Below are positions 1-10,804 of a stretch of DNA of 61,200 nt, piece by piece; the first letter of the stretch is position 1; every line of letters starts with the position of its first letter. A program made the translations under genes and the position numbers. Under the pieces are notes generated by a model. That model made no database searches and was not told the origin of the DNA. It worked only from the letters and a program-made list of their open reading frames with translations. The DNA is from Bythopirellula sp. (GTDB lineage: Bacteria > Planctomycetota > Planctomycetia > Pirellulales > Lacipirellulaceae), in NCBI GenBank assembly GCA_028285205.1, contig JANQQA010000111.1, positions 1 to 61,200 on the forward strand, in the 5' to 3' direction.

Positions 1-3000
1 AAGCGTCGCAAACAGTCTGTCGCGAACGATGACCGTCTCGACGGCGGACGCCGCATCGACGGCCGCGTCGGTCGAATCGGTGCTGAGCGAGATCGTTTCG
101 GGCAGCAATCCTGTTGGCAACTCGTCTGAGGTGAAGACAGCCGTACCCTGGGAAGGTTCGCCTTGATCTTGCACGGCGGCTGCCAACGGGCCTCCTGCGG
201 TTCCGCCAGCGAAGGCGGCTGCGGCGGTGAGCCCCGCTCCGTAGTTGGCTTGCCAGATACCAAGATCTACGCCATCCACGTTGCCATCGGCGTTCGCATC
301 GCCATCGGACTTCATCGCGTCTGGGGTGCCGAAGCCGCGCTGCCATGCCAAGAAGTCTTGACCATCGATGTCGCCATCGCCATCAAAGTCTGCCGCGTTG
401 CTAACCTGCACTTCCACGGCGCCCACGTCGATGCGAACTCCGGAAGTACGTTGATACCCTGTTCCACGTTGGTCAAACTGTGGAACCGACCCAGAACCAC
501 CGACGTCTGCGGGATTTCCCGCATCCAGCACCGGACTGCCAGGCAGTGGTGCGTGCGTGAGGGTCAGTGGGAACGGTTGCCCGCTGACGTTGTTAGGTGC
601 GAGCGGACCGAGCATCGGATCGGTCACACCGGTCTGATCTCCGACGCTGTTGAAGGCACCAAGTCCTAGCGGCAAGCCGGCACCGATCACATTGTAACCG
701 AGCGAGACGAAGGAGTTCTGCACTGCGCCCTGAACTGCATCGACATCGGAGTCGGGATTGGCGGGGTCGCTAGTGGCAAAGTTGCCTGCGATGATCGTCG
801 AGTAAACCGTTGTTGTGGTCGATGCACTCGTGCCGAGCGAGCCCACACCACCAGCCTTGCCGAAGAACGGGACGCTGTTGTTGGTCACCGTGCTGTGACG
901 CAGTTCCGTGAGCCCGCCTGCGTTGTAGACACCGCCACCGACCGTCGAGGAAGAATTGCCCGAGACGGTCGAGTTAACGATGGAGGTTTTCTCCGCGCTT
1001 CCCAGGTTCGTGTCGCTGTAGACGCCACCACCCTTGGAGTCGACTCCGGTGGCGGTGTTGCCAGAAATGGTGGAGTCCACGATCGTGACCTCACCACTGA
1101 GGTTGATGATGCCGCCGCCGTGTGCGCTGTTGCCACTGGTGGAGTTGCGGTCGATCGTGGAATCCTGAATCATGAGCGTGGCATTGGTAATCGCGATACC
1201 ACCACCGGACGAGACGAGTCCCGACGTGGTGTTGATCGACACGTTGGCACGGTTGAGCAGCGCGGAACCGCCGTTGATATAGATGCCGGCACCTTCGGAC
1301 TGCGTGCCCGTCGTCCCATTTAGAGCGACAAAACTGTCCGTCACGGTCAGCGTACTGTTGAGCGAATGGATGCCCGCTCCTTCGGAGTTGGAGCCGGTCA
1401 TCGAGTTGCCGGTAATGTAGGAGGTGTTGATGTTTAGCGTGCTATCATTGCCAAAAATCCCAGCCCCATCGGCCTCGCCGCCCGGCGCCAAGTTGCTCGA
1501 GACGGTCGTGTAGGTCATGTCGAGCGTACCGCCGCGGATGTAAATCCCGCCACCAGAGCCTAGTGTCTGTGTCGTCGAATTTCCGGTGATCACCGAATTG
1601 AGAATGGTCGCATTGGCGTCGCCAATGTAGATGGCGCCGCCATCGGCATCCACTCCGTCGGTCGTGTTCGCCGTCAAGATGGCATTTTCCATCAACAGAC
1701 TGCCGTACCGTTGGTAGAACGCTCCTCCATCATTGCCGGCACCAAAGGTTGAGTTCGCGGTGAAGGTGACGTCCGTTAAGGTCAGGTCTTCGTGGCTCAA
1801 CAGGACCGCGCCCGGTTGAAGTACATTCACGCTGCCTTCGAAGGTGATTCCGGAGATACTGACCTCCAGATCGTTCGTGTGATCGCCATCATCAATGGTT
1901 AGAAAACGCGCCGACCCAGCGACTCCATCAAATGTAAGGAAGTTCCGCCCGAGTCCCATGATTGTGACTGAGTCCGTCACACGGATATCCAGCGGCGTAC
2001 CGGGCTGCAGAAAACCTGACAACTGACCGATGGTTTGCCCCGATAAGTTTGGGGCAAACATGATTACATCGGGGAAAGGATTTGCGTTGGAGAGGTCGAC
2101 GGCTTCGCGGAAAGATAGATTGCCCGCTGAGATGATGCCATCATTCTCATCGGAAGCAGAATCGACGATGAACGTTGTCCCCTGAAGCTCGTACGCGCCG
2201 ATGTCAATTCGGTCTTTGGTGTCTTGAATACCGTCAAACACACGCGTGAAAGGTTCGCCTCGCTGGTCGTAGAGAGGCACATTGCCAACACCCGCCACGG
2301 CAGTTGATTCACCACTGTCAATGGCGGGACTCCCGGCCTCTAAGCGATGCACCGGTGTAAATCCTCCCTCGTATACTAACGGGGAAATCATTGGGTTATT
2401 GACACCTGGCAAATCGCCCGGCTGTACGAAAACTTGCAGCGCGTTGCCGCTTCCAATCAGATTGAAACCCAAAGACTGCACATTGGCAGGTGGGTTCTGC
2501 AGCATCTGAATGTCGGTCCCGTTATTCGCCGAGACGATCGACGAATTGAGTTGGGTGAAGGTGTTGGGCTTGTTGACATTCGCAATTCCGGCGCCCAGGG
2601 TCGCCGTGTTGTCGGAGATGGTAGAGAACTCGACGAGCAAGTCACCGTCGTCGTTGACGATGCCCGCACCTCGCGCTGCGCGGTTCCCGGAGATGGTGGA
2701 ATTTCTTACGGTCGCGGTGGTCAGATTGCCGGACGAGCCTTCGAGCAGTTTCAAACCACCACCTTCGAAGCCGGCGACATTGTCGAAGATGGCGCTACTC
2801 GAGACGAGCAGTTCACCATTGGTGGACGTGATACCACCGCCGCCAGTGCTGGCCGCGTTCTCTTTGATGCTGAGACGACTGAGAGTAAGATTCTCGTTGC
2901 TAAGAATCGCACCACCCTCACCGACCACATCGCCGCCCAACAGTGTCAGCCCGCTGATGGTCACCTGTTGGTTCGGATTTCCGTTAAAATCGTCGACCAA

Positions 3001-5442
3001 AAAGACGCGTGAACCGTCGGCATTGTCCACCGTCGGAGTGGGGTCGTTCCCCGACGCATCCAATTCCAACTCGAACCCAATGGGCCCCGCGATGTTAACA
3101 GCGCTACGTATGTTGAATCCTGACCGCCCGTCGCCGCCGGAGTTCAATTGCACCAGAATCGTTGGCGCCGGAGAAGCCGTCGGGTCTTCCAGCCCGAGTA
3201 GATTCTCTGAGAACGTAATCGTATCAAACTCCGGATTCAATTCAGAAAACAGCAGGGCTTCTCGCAGAGCGAAATCGCCACGAGCAGTGTAAGTCGGATT
3301 GAGTCCGGCCCCATCCTGCCCGAAGGCAGCTGTGTACTGTCCGTCGGATTCATCGAACAAGGTGTCCACAATAAACAACCCGTTCTGAACCTCGACGGCG
3401 CCAATATCGATCGCGACGACGTCCATATCATCTGGGTTACCATCTGCTACGCGAGTGAAGTGGACGCCCCGCTGCTCAAATCCGCTACCGAACGACGTAT
3501 TGCCCGTGTCGATCAGCGGACTTGGGGCGGCAGTGTTCGGGTAGAAGACCCGCGTCGAGCCACCATAGAAGCCGAGCGGCAATAGCAGGGGATCGGTGGC
3601 AAAGCGGTTGGTGCCTTGGTCGTATTCCAGTACATAAGCTACCGGGGCAGGGTCGGGCTCATCGGGTAGGTCACCCCAGGTATCGGCAATGGTTTGTAGC
3701 TGCGAAACGTAAGCCACAAATGGCTCTGGCGGTCCTGCTTCATTCAACGGCGGTCCCGGAATGGGAAAGCCGTTATTAGGCTCCTCGGGGTCGACTTCCG
3801 GATTGGCTACGTTCTTGAACCACGGGTTCCATTCGCCCTCCGGCGGATTCGGACGTGGAAAGGGTCCCTCGTCAGGATCGGTCACCCACTCGAACGCTGG
3901 CCCCATGTGGCCGCCGATCCAAGGCCCGAGGTAGAGTTCAGTGGGAGTTACTTCCACCTCCTCATCCTCGCCTGTCTCGGGGTTCATCATAATGGTCGTA
4001 ACGTCCTCTGGCTGGAACGCGACCCACAGTGACGGGTCCTGCAGAAACTCGTTAAAAATAAACGTGTTCTCCTCCTCGATTGAGGGAGTAGCAAGATGGC
4101 TGCCTTGCCAAACGGGCGGTGGCGGTTCATCACCAGCGCGCTGGGTCTGGCCAAAACTGGCAAACGTATTCGCTAGAGTCCAGGTGATCCCCCCCTCTTC
4201 CTCACCTGTTCTCGTATTAATCACTTGGTAGAAGTGGTTGTTGCCTGGGTTCATCGGATCATCGATGTCCCACCGAACCGTCCCGCCGATGTGCCCAATA
4301 AAGTTGTAGCCGAGCAAGTTGACTTGACCTCCTGGAATACCAGTAAGACCGTCAAGGAGCAACGTGGGGGCCAGCAGCGTAACGGAGTCTTCCATCACCA
4401 CACGGCGAACGGCAAAGACGTCATCTTCGCCGCCGCTGGTTGTGTTTCCGAACAGTACGTTGTGACTCAGCGCGGTCGGAATCGGTGGAGGTAGTTCGCC
4501 AGTTCCATCCCCAAGATCCACACCGTTGGTGGCCACGCCTCCTCCACCACTGCTAGAGGTATTCGCAGTGAACGTGCTGGATACGATTTCGGCCCGACCG
4601 CCACGATTGTAGATGGCACCGCCATAGCCAGGCTGTGGCTCGGTAGTGCCGGCCGTGAACGTACTGTTTTGCGTGAACGTTGAATTCTGTACGGTCAGGA
4701 ACGGGCGTTCCTCGTCACTGTCAGTGCCTAGCAGGATTGCCCCACCACCACCACCGGAGGAGTTGCCCTCAAAGAGACTGCGAGTCGCGGTAACTCTGCC
4801 AATGGGACTAAACACGGCGCCGCCGCCCCAGCTGGCGCTGTTGCCAACGATCTCTGTTTCGACGAGCGTCAAGTTCTCCCGATTGAAGATCGCGCCTCCG
4901 CGATTGTCGTCGGAATCGTCGGTTCCGGTGAGGCTGGCACCCTGCAATGTGACGCCACCGATCGTCACGGGAAATAATTCTTCATCGTCGCCGATCTGCG
5001 TCTCGAAGATGCGATAGTTGGGCCCTTCCGTACTGATTGTGAGCGTTTGAGCCCCCGGGCCTAGAATCTGGACCGGCTGCGTAATTAACAGTTGACCCCC
5101 ATTCTCGTGATCGTTGAGTACGATTTCCCCCGGGGTCGTTTGACGCGTGGCGGGATTGGTGAACAGGAAGTCTGCGAAGACGATCTGGTCAAGATCGTCC
5201 TCGGCGTTGGCGAGGGCAATGGCTTGGCGTAGCGAGCCAGTGATCACTTCGTCGTCCGCATCAAGGTCGCCCAGGTTGTTGACGATGAACACCGCCAACA
5301 TCCGCCGATCTTCTAGCGCCTCGACACGGAGATCTCGACCCATGGCAGGGTCTTTGCGCCGCGGGGCTTTGCTCAGTGGGCGATGGGGTTTTCGTGCCTT
5401 GGAAGACAAACGCTTTTTCCCAAACCAGTTTCCTGCAAGCAT
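1..5442 (-). CDS. Giant beta-helix surface protein with LEPR-type N-terminus and dockerin repeats (C-terminus cut by window edge)
   Basis: This reading frame is open from an ATG at 5442 to the window edge (1814 codons, no stop), so the C-terminus is missing. AAGGAA lies about 10 nt before the ATG. The basic N-terminus leads into 'VEALEDRRMLA' near residue 40, the motif of planctomycete surface proteins. Three similar blocks follow, starting near residues 52, 689 and 1084. Each opens with a 'FIVxxxxDxxDG...SLREAI' segment (CSLREA-like) and continues with short repeats such as 'NSTVSGNSSS' and 'GGGIYIRGG', as expected for a right-handed parallel beta-helix. Two dockerin-like loops ('DFDGDGDIDGQDF', 'DANADGNVDGVDL') lie near residues 1681-1735. 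A role as a cell-surface adhesin or scaffold is inferred. It is paralogous to the next minus-strand gene. Confidence 0.85.
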   Translation of the reverse strand, partial: MLAGNWFGKKRLSSKARKPHRPLSKAPRRKDPAMGRDLRVEALEDRRMLAVFIVNNLGDLDADDEVITGSLRQAIALANAEDDLDQIVFADFLFTNPATRQTTPGEIVLNDHENGGQLLITQPVQILGPGAQTLTISTEGPNYRIFETQIGDDEELFPVTIGGVTLQGASLTGTDDSDDNRGGAIFNRENLTLVETEIVGNSASWGGGAVFSPIGRVTATRSLFEGNSSGGGGGAILLGTDSDEERPFLTVQNSTFTQNSTFTAGTTEPQPGYGGAIYNRGGRAEIVSSTFTANTSSSGGGGVATNGVDLGDGTGELPPPIPTALSHNVLFGNTTSGGEDDVFAVRRVVMEDSVTLLAPTLLLDGLTGIPGGQVNLLGYNFIGHIGGTVRWDIDDPMNPGNNHFYQVINTRTGEEEGGITWTLANTFASFGQTQRAGDEPPPPVWQGSHLATPSIEEENTFIFNEFLQDPSLWVAFQPEDVTTIMMNPETGEDEEVEVTPTELYLGPWIGGHMGPAFEWVTDPDEGPFPRPNPPEGEWNPWFKNVANPEVDPEEPNNGFPIPGPPLNEAGPPEPFVAYVSQLQTIADTWGDLPDEPDPAPVAYVLEYDQGTNRFATDPLLLPLGFYGGSTRVFYPNTAAPSPLIDTGNTSFGSGFEQRGVHFTRVADGNPDDMDVVAIDIGAVEVQNGLFIVDTLFDESDGQYTAAFGQDGAGLNPTYTARGDFALREALLFSELNPEFDTITFSENLLGLEDPTASPAPTILVQLNSGGDGRSGFNIRSAVNIAGPIGFELELDASGNDPTPTVDNADGSRVFLVDDFNGNPNQQVTISGLTLLGGDVVGEGGAILSNENLTLSRLSIKENAASTGGGGITSTNGELLVSSSAIFDNVAGFEGGGLKLLEGSSGNLTTATVRNSTISGNRAARGAGIVNDDGDLLVEFSTISDNTATLGAGIANVNKPNTFTQLNSSIVSANNGTDIQMLQNPPANVQSLGFNLIGSGNALQVFVQPGDLPGVNNPMISPLVYEGGFTPVHRLEAGSPAIDSGESTAVAGVGNVPLYDQRGEPFTRVFDGIQDTKDRIDIGAYELQGTTFIVDSASDENDGIISAGNLSFREAVDLSNANPFPDVIMFAPNLSGQTIGQLSGFLQPGTPLDIRVTDSVTIMGLGRNFLTFDGVAGSARFLTIDDGDHTNDLEVSISGITFEGSVNVLQPGAVLLSHEDLTLTDVTFTANSTFGAGNDGGAFYQRYGSLLMENAILTANTTDGVDADGGAIYIGDANATILNSVITGNSTTQTLGSGGGIYIRGGTLDMTYTTVSSNLAPGGEADGAGIFGNDSTLNINTSYITGNSMTGSNSEGAGIHSLNSTLTVTDSFVALNGTTGTQSEGAGIYINGGSALLNRANVSINTTSGLVSSGGGIAITNATLMIQDSTIDRNSTSGNSAHGGGIINLSGEVTIVDSTISGNTATGVDSKGGGVYSDTNLGSAEKTSIVNSTVSGNSSSTVGGGVYNAGGLTELRHSTVTNNSVPFFGKAGGVGSLGTSASTTTTVYSTIIAGNFATSDPANPDSDVDAVQGAVQNSFVSLGYNVIGAGLPLGLGAFNSVGDQTGVTDPMLGPLAPNNVSGQPFPLTLTHAPLPGSPVLDAGNPADVGGSGSVPQFDQRGTGYQRTSGVRIDVGAVEVQVSNAADFDGDGDIDGQDFLAWQRGFGTPDAMKSDGDANADGNVDGVDLGIWQANYGAGLTAAAAFAGGTAGGPLAAAVQDQGEPSQGTAVFTSDELPTGLLPETISLSTDSTDAAVDAASAVETVIVRDRLFATL

Positions 5443-5641
5443 CTGCAGTGTTCCTTAATCTGTAGAGACAGCTACCTCAATTGTTGCCTGACTCGGGCCA
5501 GACAAGTCCTGTCTATTGTAGTTGGTGCGTGAAAATCGTGCAAAAAGTGCCTCGTCTACCCATTAGCGTGGGTGCGAAACAGGTGATCTAGGCGTATTCC
5601 ATCGCAACGTTGGGACGCTCAGCGTACGACCAAGGTTTGCG

Positions 5642-8600
5642 TTAAACTCCTCGCGAGAGCACTGGCTGTTCCTGACCAATGCTGGCAAAAGCTTCATCCA
5701 ACGGGTCGTTGGCATTCGTGTCGCTGTCCGATGCATCTTCGTCGCGGTCGGAGACCTCACTTGGCGAGGTCGCCAGTCTGGCGTTGGCCGGCAACGGCCA
5801 TGCGCTGTGATCACCGACCGCAGCCAACAGTTCATTCCCAACCGTGTCGGTTCGACTGTCAGCATCGTCGCTTTGGACAGGCGAGTCACTCAGGAAATAG
5901 TCGTGCACCGCGGCGAACAGACCTACCGGCTCCGCGTACCCGGTTGTGGCAGTCGGACGATGGGGCTGTCGATTGAAGGACGTGGCCGAGGAGGCTGCCT
6001 CAAGGGTAGTGAAATCCAAGGCGGGACCGGTCGTGCCGTAGAGGTCCACCCAGTTCTGCAGGTCGTCGGCATCAACGTCGCCGTCGTAGTCCGAGTCGCC
6101 GTCTGAAAGTTGGGCGTTGATGGTGCCCTTGCCGATTTGCCAGGCGAGGAAGTCGGAGCCCTCAACGCGACCATTCGAATTGAAATCGGCGTTGGGCGCC
6201 CGCATCAAGAACTCGACGGCACCGATGTCCACGACGGCATTGCCGTCGTTGTCGCCGTCAACGCTGCGGGCGAAGGGATCTCCGCGTTGCTCAAAGTCTA
6301 CCTCGGTTGCCTCGCTCGAGCTGAACAAACTGGCCACTTCAACCGCACTCAGCGCCTGTCCGTGAAGCGAAAACTCGTCCATGAACCCGTTGTACTGGCC
6401 TCGAGCCGTATCAGTTTCGACCGAATAGCCAACGTTCACTTCAACAAACAACGAAAATGCGTCCGCAGGTGCCACGGCATCAGCATCCAGTACGCCATCA
6501 ATGTAGAGTTTCAACTCGTTGGATTCGCGGACCAGCACGAGATGGTGCCACTGATCGACCATGTAACTCGTGGTGGAGGCCAGCTCTCCGATTGCAGTGC
6601 CGAACGTCTGAATGGTGCCGTCACTGTTCAACTGGATTCCACCCTCCAAAACTATTGGGTCGTCACCAACCAGTGACAGCAAAGTCTGTGTGTCAGTATC
6701 TGGGCTAGAGCTTGTCTGGGTCTCGGTTTGGAACCAAAGTGCAATCGTATAATCGTTATTGAAGATGCCTCCAAACTCACCCGCGGCGAAACCACTGGGC
6801 TCAGTGGCGCCATCCAAGAATCTGGTGGAGGTGCCCGTTTGCGCGGTCGCGCCGGGTTGCTCCAATGCCGTTGTGTGCGGCACGGAGATCGGTGTGTTTC
6901 CAGACTGAGAAATGGTTTCTACCAGTTCGCTCCCAGCAGGATCGTCAAGTTTGTAGTACGCCCTCGTTGAGAGTGTCGGAAGCAGTTCCTGATAGGGAAC
7001 CTCCCCTGCATCGACGACCGGACTGTCTGATGAAGGCAAGTGGGTTTTGGTCTTCCCTCCGTTGTCGGCGAGCGGACCAAGCAGCGGGTCGGTCACATTC
7101 GTCAGATCGTCGTTGTCGAAGCTCAACAGCGCGTCGCCGCTACCAATCAGGTTAAAGCCGAGCGACTCGAAGGAGCTAAACGCCACGTTACGCGACCGTT
7201 GAACATCGAATCCGGTATCGTCGAACTCATCGTTTGGATTATTCTCGTTGATCACATTCCCCGAGATGATCGAGGAATACACCAGCGTTCTGGTAAAGGT
7301 GTCTCCGAAGGAAACGACGCCGCTGCCGTTATCGGCCTCGTTTTCGGTAATCGTGACGTGGCGAAGTTCCAGCTGGCCATCAAAGTTCATGATGCCGCCG
7401 CCTTCGTCACCGGCGACGTTCCCCGAGATCGTGGAGTTGAGGATCTTGCCCACAATCGCGTTGGGATCCGGATTGGGATCTGGCTCGGCGGGCAGATTGG
7501 TATTACTCCACACGCCGCCTCCGTCGTCGATCGCTTCGTTGCCGGCAATGGTGCTGCTATCGATCAGCAGCATGCCGCCCGTCGCGCCGGCCCGGTGATA
7601 CACACCGCCACCACGGCCAGCGGCCGAGTTATCCTCAACGGTCACATACTGCAAAGTGAGGTTCTCAATCGAATGGATGGCGCCACCGTCGCCGCTGACG
7701 TCAGCGCCAACCAGCTCCAAGCCCATCACGACCACGTCGATATAGGTCTCAGCGCTACCGTCGTCGGTCCGTAGAATGCGAATTCCGTCGCCGTTGTTTT
7801 CCGTTGGTGTTGGGTCGGCCGTGGCGGCATTCACCGTCAAGCTGACGGCGAGCGAAGTCGCATCGATGGTCAGGGTATCGGTAACAACCAACTCGCCAAG
7901 ACTGTTATCTAGGTTGATCGTCTCTCCGCTCAGCGAAGCTTCGAAATTGATCAAGTTCTTGCCCAATTGCAAGTTGGAAAGAATGATCGCTTCGCGCAGT
8001 GTTAGATCTTCCGGCGAAGCGTCCGTGCCGAGGTCGTCGATATCTTCCTTATCGAGCGTCGAGTTGACGGTGAATGTTTGCTCAAAGCCACCGGACTCAA
8101 CGGCACCGATATCGATCACGGTTTCTAGGATGCGGTTGAAGCCTGGGCCGCGTTGATCGTTGTCTGGCGCCACAGGGATACTAGCATTCCCGGCGTTCAG
8201 GACGGGGCTGCCTGTCTGAGGCGTGTGCGTCATGGTGGGACCACCGTTGTCAGCGAGGGCATTCAACAGTGGATCAGCACCAATCAAATTCGATCGGTCT
8301 TCGTCAATGTTCGAGCCGGTCGGGTCTTGGATCAAGCTGTATCTAGCAATGACCGCGGGGGTCGCGAACGGGTTAATGTTGTCGATGTCAGGAGCACCCT
8401 GAGCATCGGAATTACCCGCGACGATGCTGTGTTCCAGCGCCAACACGCCGTCCTGCATATAGATTCCGCCGCCAGATCCGCCGGTCGAAGTGTTCTGGAA
8501 CACCGTAGAGTGCAAGACGCGAAAGATCTCTGGATTGTCGTCGATGTTATGAATGGCGCCGCCATCGTCCGTGGCGGTATTGCCCGAGAGCGTACTCGAA

Positions 8601-10315
8601 GTAATGATGACCTGGTTGCCCGCACCCACAAGCGCGATCGCACCTCCGTCATCGGAGGAGCTGTTGTTGTGAAAAAGGCTTTCGTCGACGAGCACAGTGG
8701 CATCGGAATACAAGGCCCCGCCATCGTTAACCGCACTGTTGCCAGAGAATTCGCCTGCTGTAATATCGAGCAGAGCACCAGACGCATAGATTCCTCCCCC
8801 TCTGCCCGTGGTGGAGCTATTGCGGATCGCGACGTGTGAGGTGACCAAATCATGCTCGGTGTAGATCGCGCCACCGTCCGAGGTGGAATTCGCGCCGGTG
8901 AGAATCAGATCGCGTATTTCCACACTCAACGGGGAGGTGGCGGCTTGCTCGCCGTACTGAATGAGGAAGACTTGGCCGTCTCCGCCCTCCGCCAACGCTG
9001 GATTCGGCGCCGGTGCTTCGACCGTGACGCGGTCGGAGCCTTCTAAGCCTTCAATTACAATCGGTCCTGGAATTACCAAAGAGCCAAGCTCGGGATCGAG
9101 CGTGATCGTGCCGCCCGCCAGGGTCTCGGAGAATTCGATGGCTCGCCGCCGTCCGTCGATAGTGGCCTCCTCGATCGCTTCACGCAGCGAGACGTTGCCT
9201 TCGGTCAAGTCGCCATCGTTCACGTCAGACAACGTATCAACTTGGATCGCCGGACCGCGCGTGCCGGAGCCGGCCTCGGTCAAGCCGATCGCGCCGACGA
9301 GCTGGGCGATGTGAAACTGCATTTGCCCACCCAGTTGCGGATTAACGCCCGAGGCGGCAAACTCGCGTGGCCCGATGCGATCTTGGTTTGGTGTATCAAT
9401 TGCACCGGTACCCATGATCGGCGTCACACCATTGGGCGTAACAGAACCCGCTTTGGCCAAATGGTTCAATGACACAGCGTGGCCGATTTCGTGCGATGTC
9501 GTACCTGATAGTGCGGCAGTTGTGAATTCTAAATTGCCCGACGAGAGCGCGTTACTCGGGTCTAAGCCGCCAATCCCTTGGATAACGTCGCTAAACACGG
9601 AACCGACGACCGATCCGAATCCTCCGCCGGATCGACCTTGTGCGTCGCGTATCGCATTAAGGCCGGCACATCCTAACGCGCCGGCGCAATCTCCGCTAAT
9701 GAAGGTGCCGATCTGCATGTAATAGTATTCGGTTGCACCGTTTATCGGTGGCGTCCCTTGATCACCGATGAAGAATTCGACATTCAGTTCCATGTTCGGA
9801 GGGATGGCACTCTCCGGGAAGACATCGCTGGTGGCAATGTCATAGTAGTCCGATCGAACTTCCTCCAGGATTGCTTCGGTGACCATGTCGTACTCATCGG
9901 GCGAAAACCCGTACGCTTCGACGTCAAAAGTGGTCACGACGTTGTTGAATATGTCCACGCCGTTTTCTTGGCCTGGCTCGATGAAGTCGAGAATGATCGT
10001 GAGCACATCCTCGCCAACCGTGTCCGCTTCGGCACCACCCTCAGAACTCGAAGCAGCGAGTGGTTCGTGTTCGCCTTGCCAGTATTCGGCTGGGAAATAA
10101 TCTACACCACTTGCTCCCTCGGCGTGATCAGCCGCGGCGTAGGCGTGCTGGACACTGGCCTCGTCGGCTTCTAACCCGGCATTCGCCGACAACAGTACGC
10201 GGACTTCAAGCGGCTCGAAACGAATCTGCCGCCTCTGTGCACGCCGACGCGCGGTCTTGCGCTTCCGCGCGCGACCATGAGATATAAACCAATCGAAGCG
10301 CTGCTGACGAGCCAT
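5642..10315 (-). CDS. Giant surface protein: zincin metalloprotease, beta-helix modules, LamG-like domain, dockerin
   Basis: This 1557-aa protein starts at an ATG preceded by AAGGGA. An Arg-rich N-terminus leads to 'FEPLEVRVLLSA' at residues 33-44, the planctomycete LEPR-type motif. A zinc-protease signature, 'HEIGHAVSLNH' (HExxHxxxxxH, residues 275-285), is followed by 'PIMGTG' near 299-304, a plausible Met-turn, so a metzincin-like peptidase is likely. Two beta-helix blocks open with SLREAI-type segments near 357 and 747. A LamG/concanavalin-like region spans about 1117-1320 ('DQWHHLVLVRESNELKLYIDG'-like). A dockerin pair ('DFNSNGRVEGSDF', 'DSDYDGDVDADDL') lies at about 1376-1430, then an acidic tail. 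The protein is probably exported and surface-bound. The substrate is unknown, and the fusion of protease to adhesin-type modules suggests self-processing or matrix remodelling (inference). Confidence 0.85.
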   Translation of the reverse strand: MARQQRFDWFISHGRARKRKTARRRAQRRQIRFEPLEVRVLLSANAGLEADEASVQHAYAAADHAEGASGVDYFPAEYWQGEHEPLAASSSEGGAEADTVGEDVLTIILDFIEPGQENGVDIFNNVVTTFDVEAYGFSPDEYDMVTEAILEEVRSDYYDIATSDVFPESAIPPNMELNVEFFIGDQGTPPINGATEYYYMQIGTFISGDCAGALGCAGLNAIRDAQGRSGGGFGSVVGSVFSDVIQGIGGLDPSNALSSGNLEFTTAALSGTTSHEIGHAVSLNHLAKAGSVTPNGVTPIMGTGAIDTPNQDRIGPREFAASGVNPQLGGQMQFHIAQLVGAIGLTEAGSGTRGPAIQVDTLSDVNDGDLTEGNVSLREAIEEATIDGRRRAIEFSETLAGGTITLDPELGSLVIPGPIVIEGLEGSDRVTVEAPAPNPALAEGGDGQVFLIQYGEQAATSPLSVEIRDLILTGANSTSDGGAIYTEHDLVTSHVAIRNSSTTGRGGGIYASGALLDITAGEFSGNSAVNDGGALYSDATVLVDESLFHNNSSSDDGGAIALVGAGNQVIITSSTLSGNTATDDGGAIHNIDDNPEIFRVLHSTVFQNTSTGGSGGGIYMQDGVLALEHSIVAGNSDAQGAPDIDNINPFATPAVIARYSLIQDPTGSNIDEDRSNLIGADPLLNALADNGGPTMTHTPQTGSPVLNAGNASIPVAPDNDQRGPGFNRILETVIDIGAVESGGFEQTFTVNSTLDKEDIDDLGTDASPEDLTLREAIILSNLQLGKNLINFEASLSGETINLDNSLGELVVTDTLTIDATSLAVSLTVNAATADPTPTENNGDGIRILRTDDGSAETYIDVVVMGLELVGADVSGDGGAIHSIENLTLQYVTVEDNSAAGRGGGVYHRAGATGGMLLIDSSTIAGNEAIDDGGGVWSNTNLPAEPDPNPDPNAIVGKILNSTISGNVAGDEGGGIMNFDGQLELRHVTITENEADNGSGVVSFGDTFTRTLVYSSIISGNVINENNPNDEFDDTGFDVQRSRNVAFSSFESLGFNLIGSGDALLSFDNDDLTNVTDPLLGPLADNGGKTKTHLPSSDSPVVDAGEVPYQELLPTLSTRAYYKLDDPAGSELVETISQSGNTPISVPHTTALEQPGATAQTGTSTRFLDGATEPSGFAAGEFGGIFNNDYTIALWFQTETQTSSSPDTDTQTLLSLVGDDPIVLEGGIQLNSDGTIQTFGTAIGELASTTSYMVDQWHHLVLVRESNELKLYIDGVLDADAVAPADAFSLFVEVNVGYSVETDTARGQYNGFMDEFSLHGQALSAVEVASLFSSSEATEVDFEQRGDPFARSVDGDNDGNAVVDIGAVEFLMRAPNADFNSNGRVEGSDFLAWQIGKGTINAQLSDGDSDYDGDVDADDLQNWVDLYGTTGPALDFTTLEAASSATSFNRQPHRPTATTGYAEPVGLFAAVHDYFLSDSPVQSDDADSRTDTVGNELLAAVGDHSAWPLPANARLATSPSEVSDRDEDASDSDTNANDPLDEAFASIGQEQPVLSRGV

Positions 10316-10804
10316 GCGTGTTCCCTTGTTCCGTTACACTCCACCGGCGCACGTCCCGAACATGCTGAGATTAGCGGGAGTAACGAATAAACCGGCTGGG
10401 TTAGCTATAAGCTTCGAGTATAAACGGGCATTTCAGGGGATGCAAACATTGTGTGACGCCTGAAAACACACGTATATAGGCACGAAAGTGTCCCGAGGCG
10501 ATTCGCGTTGGGAGTGAGCCAGAGGATTATGGGGCGCGAGTGCCCGGCTCGAGAAAGGTGTGATCCGCTGACCGATGGTGCCACATTGGGCTGTGCTCGT
10601 CGCGAGCGGAGCAGGTCGCACTTAGGATGGCTGGGCGGCCGCAGCTAGAGCGATCAGGCCCGCTGCTACGGCCGGAGATGGTTGGAAGACGCCAACAGAA
10701 ACCGTCCAAATCCTACCGTGCAGCTGGAGAATCCCCAGCTGCAAAGATCGGTCAGCAAATGAGAGGTGTGATAGGCAGCCCGCGGTTGACACGCCTAGGC
10801 GGTA
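10316..10804. other. Intergenic spacer upstream of the metalloprotease giant gene
   Basis: These 489 bases separate the BBP7 stop codon from the start of the giant metalloprotease gene. I see no convincing ORF. The short ORFs here lack family resemblance and a good ribosome site. The only clear structure is the hairpin at 10719-10743. The promoter of the minus-strand giant gene should lie near 10320-10450, but no clean -35/-10 pair stands out. Confidence 0.5.
10719..10743 (-). terminator. Perfect 9-bp hairpin downstream of the BBP7 gene
   Basis: TGCAGCTGG, 7 nt, CCAGCTGCA form a perfect 9-bp stem about 60 nt after the BBP7 stop codon. Neither strand has a T-run after the stem, so termination by the intrinsic mechanism is doubtful. 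It may be an mRNA 3'-end stabiliser. Confidence 0.3.

Noticed and set aside
1..5442. CRISPR-like repetition in the giant genes
   Set aside because: The repeats are imperfect, in-frame and code for beta-helix turns; no constant repeat with unique spacers exists.
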